From contig DATMDR010000089.1 in the NCBI GenBank assembly GCA_035557635.1, positions 1-15,528 of the forward strand: a stretch of 15,528 nt of DNA. Reading direction: 5' to 3'. Both the position numbers and the translations under genes were made by a program. Shown here one piece after another: positions 12,619 through 15,528 of this stretch. Below the pieces are notes generated by a model. It had not been told where the DNA came from, made no database searches, and worked only from the letters and a program-made list of their open reading frames with translations. Numbering within the stretch: position 1 is the stretch's first letter; each line of letters opens with the position of its first letter. The DNA comes from VRUE01 sp035557635 (GTDB taxonomy: Bacteria; Actinomycetota; Thermoleophilia; Solirubrobacterales; 70-9).

Positions 12619-13533
12619 CTACGGATTTTCGTTGTTATTTTTGTTCAGCGCGAACGCAGTCGTCGTATGGATTGTGCTCTCGAGAATCGCCGTGTTCGTG
12701 CCAGCCGGTGCCGGCAGGCCGGCAGCAGCATTGATGACCGGATCGATCAGGGCGGAGAGTAGAACTCCTCCACATCCTTTCGCCGCGGGTGCCGACCAGG
12801 CGTTATCGACAATCACAGCGTCATCAAGGCGCAGGACTTGCCCTCCTTCAATGAACGTGACCTGACCGCCGCTACCGGTGATCGGTTTGTTCGGAGGCGG
12901 CGGGTTGGTGGTGTCCGCTCGCAGTTCGAAAATGAGCGGTGCTTTGTCCGAGCCGACATAGCATGCATTTCCGAGAAGTGGGTTTTCTAGTTTCGCCTTG
13001 AGTGGCAGAATCAGCGTCACGCCTTCGCCCAGCGCCAGCGCGAGTTCGCGGATTTTAATGTCGCTCGGTGACCCAGCGATTTCAAGGGTCGAGTTGACTC
13101 CGGTCAACCCATTTTCCGCTGCGAGTTCCACCAGCGCTTTGACCAACGGTGGGGAGTTTTCCGGCGGCACCAGGCCGAGCAGGCCGCCAGGGACCGGCTG
13201 CGGGCTTTTGGAGAGCGTGACTCCGTTGGTAGCACCGAAAAAGTCTTCAGAGAATCCGGTGATTTCTTCGGATTCCGGAGGTTCGTTGTAACCACCCTGA
13301 AGCGTTACCGGATTGACGATTGGAACTTTCTTGCTGCCCAGAACGGCTTCCCCACCGTCAGTGAGCGCGTGAAAGCACCTGATGACTTCAGGATTTTTGT
13401 ATGGGCAGAACTCGAATCGGGCAAACTCACCGGTGAGTTTCGCCGATGCGCTTCCCGCAAAACTCAGCGCAGTGAGCAACGCGGCGAGTATCGCCACGCA
13501 CACCGCCCCCATCCTCTTTTGCTGCTTTGGCAT
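12619..13533 (-). CDS. Secreted protein of unknown function, paralog 2
   Basis: This 304-aa protein has a signal peptide (MPKQQKRMG, then VAILAALLTALSFAG, cleavage predicted after SASA before KLTGEF). I start it at ATG 13533 because GAAGGAG stands 10 nt upstream and a signal peptide then begins at the N-terminus. The open frame to 13590 adds an unsupported Arg-rich extension. It is the tandem paralog of 11586-12494 and shares nearly all blocks. It differs most in the middle (PENSPPLVKALVELAAENG versus a Cys-containing stretch in paralog 1), where two cysteines are missing. The conserved core includes FCPYKNP, CYVGS, KGCGG and the C-terminal TTTAFALNKNNNENP. No domain is recognised. Composition is less GC-rich than the transporter genes. 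Confidence 0.84.
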   Translation of the reverse strand: MPKQQKRMGAVCVAILAALLTALSFAGSASAKLTGEFARFEFCPYKNPEVIRCFHALTDGGEAVLGSKKVPIVNPVTLQGGYNEPPESEEITGFSEDFFGATNGVTLSKSPQPVPGGLLGLVPPENSPPLVKALVELAAENGLTGVNSTLEIAGSPSDIKIRELALALGEGVTLILPLKAKLENPLLGNACYVGSDKAPLIFELRADTTNPPPPNKPITGSGGQVTFIEGGQVLRLDDAVIVDNAWSAPAAKGCGGVLLSALIDPVINAAAGLPAPAGTNTAILESTIHTTTAFALNKNNNENP

Positions 13534-13866
13534 AGTGATGTCACTCCTTCTGTTGGTGACCCTGCGGCCATCCACAGCCGCCCACCTCACCGTCGCTTAG
13601 CCACGACAGCTACGAGCAGCCCCGTCATGCCGCCCTTCAACCAGATCGATCCCAGAGTTCAAACCAAGAGCCGACCTCGTCAAGCATCGTGGGAGCCTCT
13701 GCAGCGGTCAAGTTTTTCAGCGCGATGTTTTCCATCTCGCTATTTGGGACCGCGGCTCCAAAGTGCCGAGCGCGCACAATGCAGCATGAGCAGAAAGCGG
13801 CAGCGAGCACCCAACGTCCAAAACCTCGAGCAACTTCGCGGCGCAGCGGGCCTGGTCGAACGTCAG
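13534..13866. other. Intergenic stretch with no supported gene
   Basis: I see only the ribosome binding site of the gene at 13533. Short frames exist on both strands, including a 32-codon minus-strand frame that begins MENIALKNLT and ends at 13637. None has a good ribosome binding site or a recognisable family, so no gene is called. A promoter for the downstream gene is probably here but I could not place it. Confidence 0.5.
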
Positions 13867-13905
13867 TTGCGGCCCGGGACACGCCCTAGCCATCCCAGGC
13901 CGCAA
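13867..13905 (-). terminator. Hairpin after the AT-rich secreted gene, possible terminator
   Basis: Arms TTGCGGCCCGGGA (13867-13879) and TCCCAGGCCGCAA (13893-13905) pair at 12 of 13 positions around a 13-nt loop, 10 nt after the stop at 13916. There is no T-tract. Confidence 0.55.
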
Positions 13906-13915
13906 GTAAGCGTGA

Positions 13916-14617
13916 CTAGTGGATGCCTAGTTTAGATCCTTCAGCTACGCCTTCAAGGTCGATCGTGCCGTTGAGGTAGCCCGTGTTGCCAAGGGCGCCA
14001 TATTTAAATAGATCGCCGCTTAATAACTGGATAGCTTCGCTGAACACGATCGTCTGCACTTCCGCATCTAATAGGCCTCCTTCGACCTTTGCCGCAAACG
14101 AGCCGGTCTTCGGGTTGTTTAACGGCAGGACGCAGCCCAGATTGGGCTTGAATGAGACAATGGCGAAGTTGGTTCCTTCGAGCGGCTCGAATAACACGAA
14201 CCTTTCTCCCCCATGTAATATCAGTAAGACTAAGAACGACGCACTCATGCCGCCTAACTCTTTGAATTCACAGCCTGCTAGAAGTTCGCTTTTGTGGTTC
14301 CTTATTGTGCATCCTAAGAATAAGACTTTGAATTTACCTTCAGTCGCGTTTGTGAGCACTCCTTCGTTGATGTCCAGGGAGCCGCATTCGATTTTCAGGT
14401 CCCTGGCCTGCACTAAGAGATAGCCGGTTCCTAACTGTTCACCTGTGACAGCTTGTCCCGCAGGTGTCGCTAAGTTGTATAAGAAGGTTCCTGCTGTGCT
14501 TTTCCCGGGTAATTCTGGGGCCTGCGCCTGCGCGCCGACGGCGGTGAACGCCATCGTGCCGAGCGCGGCCAAGACCACCAAGCCCAAGCCCCTGATCCCA
14601 TGCTTCGCGCCTCTCAT
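13916..14617 (-). CDS. Secreted protein of unknown function with atypical, AT-rich codons
   Basis: This 233-aa protein has a signal peptide (MRGAKHGIRG, then LGLVVLAALGTMAFTAVG, cleavage near AQAQA). The mature part contains GTFLYNL, LLVQARDLKIECGS, FLGCTIRNHKS, LLAGCEF and PNLGCVLP, with four cysteines that could pair. I start it at ATG 14617, where GGGAGG stands close upstream, not at 14647, which has none and would bury the signal peptide. The layout (Leu-Val-rich strand, then a Cys motif) resembles large families of hypothetical exported proteins in Thermoleophilia; function is unknown. The mature region is strikingly AT-rich for this genome, with repeated TTA, ATA, AGG and CTA codons, while the signal-peptide part is GC-rich. 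A hairpin follows the stop. Confidence 0.82.
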   Translation of the reverse strand: MRGAKHGIRGLGLVVLAALGTMAFTAVGAQAQAPELPGKSTAGTFLYNLATPAGQAVTGEQLGTGYLLVQARDLKIECGSLDINEGVLTNATEGKFKVLFLGCTIRNHKSELLAGCEFKELGGMSASFLVLLILHGGERFVLFEPLEGTNFAIVSFKPNLGCVLPLNNPKTGSFAAKVEGGLLDAEVQTIVFSEAIQLLSGDLFKYGALGNTGYLNGTIDLEGVAEGSKLGIH

Positions 14618-14744
14618 GCTTCCTCCCAACGTTGCGTGGTTGCTCACGACGCATGGAGCCGCCAGCCCTCCACGTCATCGTCAGCCTGACAGCGGACCAT
14701 CAGGCGGTCAAGAAACCCCCACCCCCATCTTCTAACCGACAGCG

Positions 14745-15528
14745 CTAGCGCCCGTAGCTCGCCGCCAGCAGCCCGACGTTGCCCGAGACCTCGAGCACTT
14801 CGCGGCGCAGCTCGCCGGGGTCAAACCCCTTGGCCGCCTCAAGGCGCTCGGGCAGCGCGAAGAGGGCGAAGATGAAGGTTTCGGCTTCCCCTTGGGCCGG
14901 GCAGATCGAGTAGCCGAGGTTGCCGAAGCTGTTGCGGCCGCTGACCGTGCCTTGAGGCAGGCGGCCTTCCTCGATCTCGGTGAGGCCGGGATCGATGCCG
15001 GCAAGGGCCCAGTTGAAGAAGAGCTTCCCCTCCACCGGCCGCGAGCTCATCGCGAAGAGGATCAGTTCCTCAGTGCCGGCGGGGGTGCCGCCCCACTGCA
15101 GGGGCGGCCAGGTGTCCTCGCCGTCGCAGCTGTACTGGGAAGGCAGGGCGGTGCCGGAGGACGTCAGTGCCGGGCTCCTCAGGGTCATGTCGGCGAGCGT
15201 CGCCTCGGCTTCTTCTTGGGGGGTGGCTTCCGGCACGCGCCCCTCCTCGCTGGGCAGCGGGACGGAGGTGGGGCCCTGGCCCTGCTTGGCGCCGGATCCT
15301 TGAGAGGCGCCGCTCTGCCCGGAGCCCTCGGGGCCAGCAGCCGCTTTCTTTGACGAGGCCGGCGCCGAAGCCCCTGTGGCGCCCGTAGCGCCCGCCTGCT
15401 GAGCCGGCGGGCTCGGCGCGCTCGCCGCCTCGGGGCCGGAGTCCTCTCCCCCGCACCCCGAGACGGCGAGGAGCGCCGCGGCGGCGAGCGCCAGGATGCC
15501 CCTGGCGCTCGCTGCCTTGGCTCTTGGC
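14745..15528 (-). CDS. Lipoprotein with divergent PEBP (YbhB/YbcL-like) domain, 5' partial
   Basis: The frame is open from the stop at 14745 to the right edge with no in-frame ATG or GTG beyond 15236, so the true start is outside the window. The visible N-terminus reads ARGILALAAAALLAVSGCGG, a lipoprotein signal with lipobox Cys at 15453-15455. A ~70-residue low-complexity Ala/Ser/Gly/Pro/Gln linker follows. From about 15190 the protein is a PEBP-family domain: MTLRSPAL, YSCDGEDTWPPLQWGGTPAG, SGRNSFGNLGY and the C-terminal LAASYGR. The usual PEBP pocket signatures (DDPDAP with HWVLYNIP, and a His in the PPxGxHRY loop) are replaced by MSSRPVEG, FFNWALAGI and CPAQGEAETF. Ligand or phosphate binding is therefore doubtful. 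It probably acts on the outer face of the membrane. The short form starting at GTG 15236 is rejected because it would lose the signal. Confidence 0.88.
   Translation of the reverse strand, partial: PRAKAASARGILALAAAALLAVSGCGGEDSGPEAASAPSPPAQQAGATGATGASAPASSKKAAAGPEGSGQSGASQGSGAKQGQGPTSVPLPSEEGRVPEATPQEEAEATLADMTLRSPALTSSGTALPSQYSCDGEDTWPPLQWGGTPAGTEELILFAMSSRPVEGKLFFNWALAGIDPGLTEIEEGRLPQGTVSGRNSFGNLGYSICPAQGEAETFIFALFALPERLEAAKGFDPGELRREVLEVSGNVGLLAASYGR

Noticed and set aside
13637..13882. Minus-strand frame ending in a plausible 32-codon segment (MENIALKNLT...)
   Set aside because: No ribosome binding site, no recognisable family, and the upstream part of the frame is Arg/Cys-rich shadow-like sequence; at most a relic.
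1..15528. CRISPR arrays, insertion sequences, toxin-antitoxin or phage modules
   Set aside because: No regularly spaced repeats, transposase or nuclease motifs were seen.

Overview
The window is very GC-rich, gene-dense DNA. It shows GTG starts, overlapping stop/start codons, several apparently leaderless promoters, an APC-permease/twin-RCK gene cluster, and families of secreted proteins with no known domain. Together these suggest an actinobacterium (Actinomycetota), most likely of the Thermoleophilia/Solirubrobacterales type. That placement is inferred from gene content and composition only.

Layout. (1) Positions 1-3044, plus strand: two translationally coupled ABC exporter half-transporters, the first cut by the window edge. 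They look like a heterodimer with one degenerate ATP site. The first gene carries an in-frame perfect 17-bp-arm palindrome. (2) Positions 3105-8521, minus strand: a compact gene string read from high to low coordinates. It encodes a 63-aa membrane protein, an APC permease fused to a universal-stress-protein (USP) domain, two RCK/TrkA proteins and a ferredoxin-reductase-like flavoprotein. These are followed by tRNA-Gln(CUG) and a lipoprotein whose ATG lies 5 nt after the tRNA end. (3) Positions 8564-9604, minus strand: about 1 kb without conventional genes. It holds two diverged tandem copies of one module: a roughly 370-395-nt leader with conserved, potentially base-pairing blocks, a ribosome binding site, a 21-22-codon ORF and a strong hairpin. 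(4) Positions 9590-11485: a second APC-USP permease. (5) Positions 11526-13533: two tandem paralogous secreted proteins, each followed by a terminator hairpin. (6) Positions 13916-14617: an AT-rich secreted protein full of rare codons. (7) Positions 14745-15528: a lipoprotein with a divergent PEBP/YbhB domain, cut by the right edge.

How the genes may work together. APC permeases beside paired TrkA/RCK proteins are known in actinobacteria (ceoB/ceoC beside Rv2690c in Mycobacterium tuberculosis). The centre of the window is therefore probably a monovalent-cation (K+) or amino-acid transport locus whose RCK proteins sense NAD(H) or a nucleotide. The most original signal is the duplicated leader/small-ORF module between the two permeases. 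It looks like a cis-regulatory or small-protein system of a type I cannot match to a known riboswitch class.
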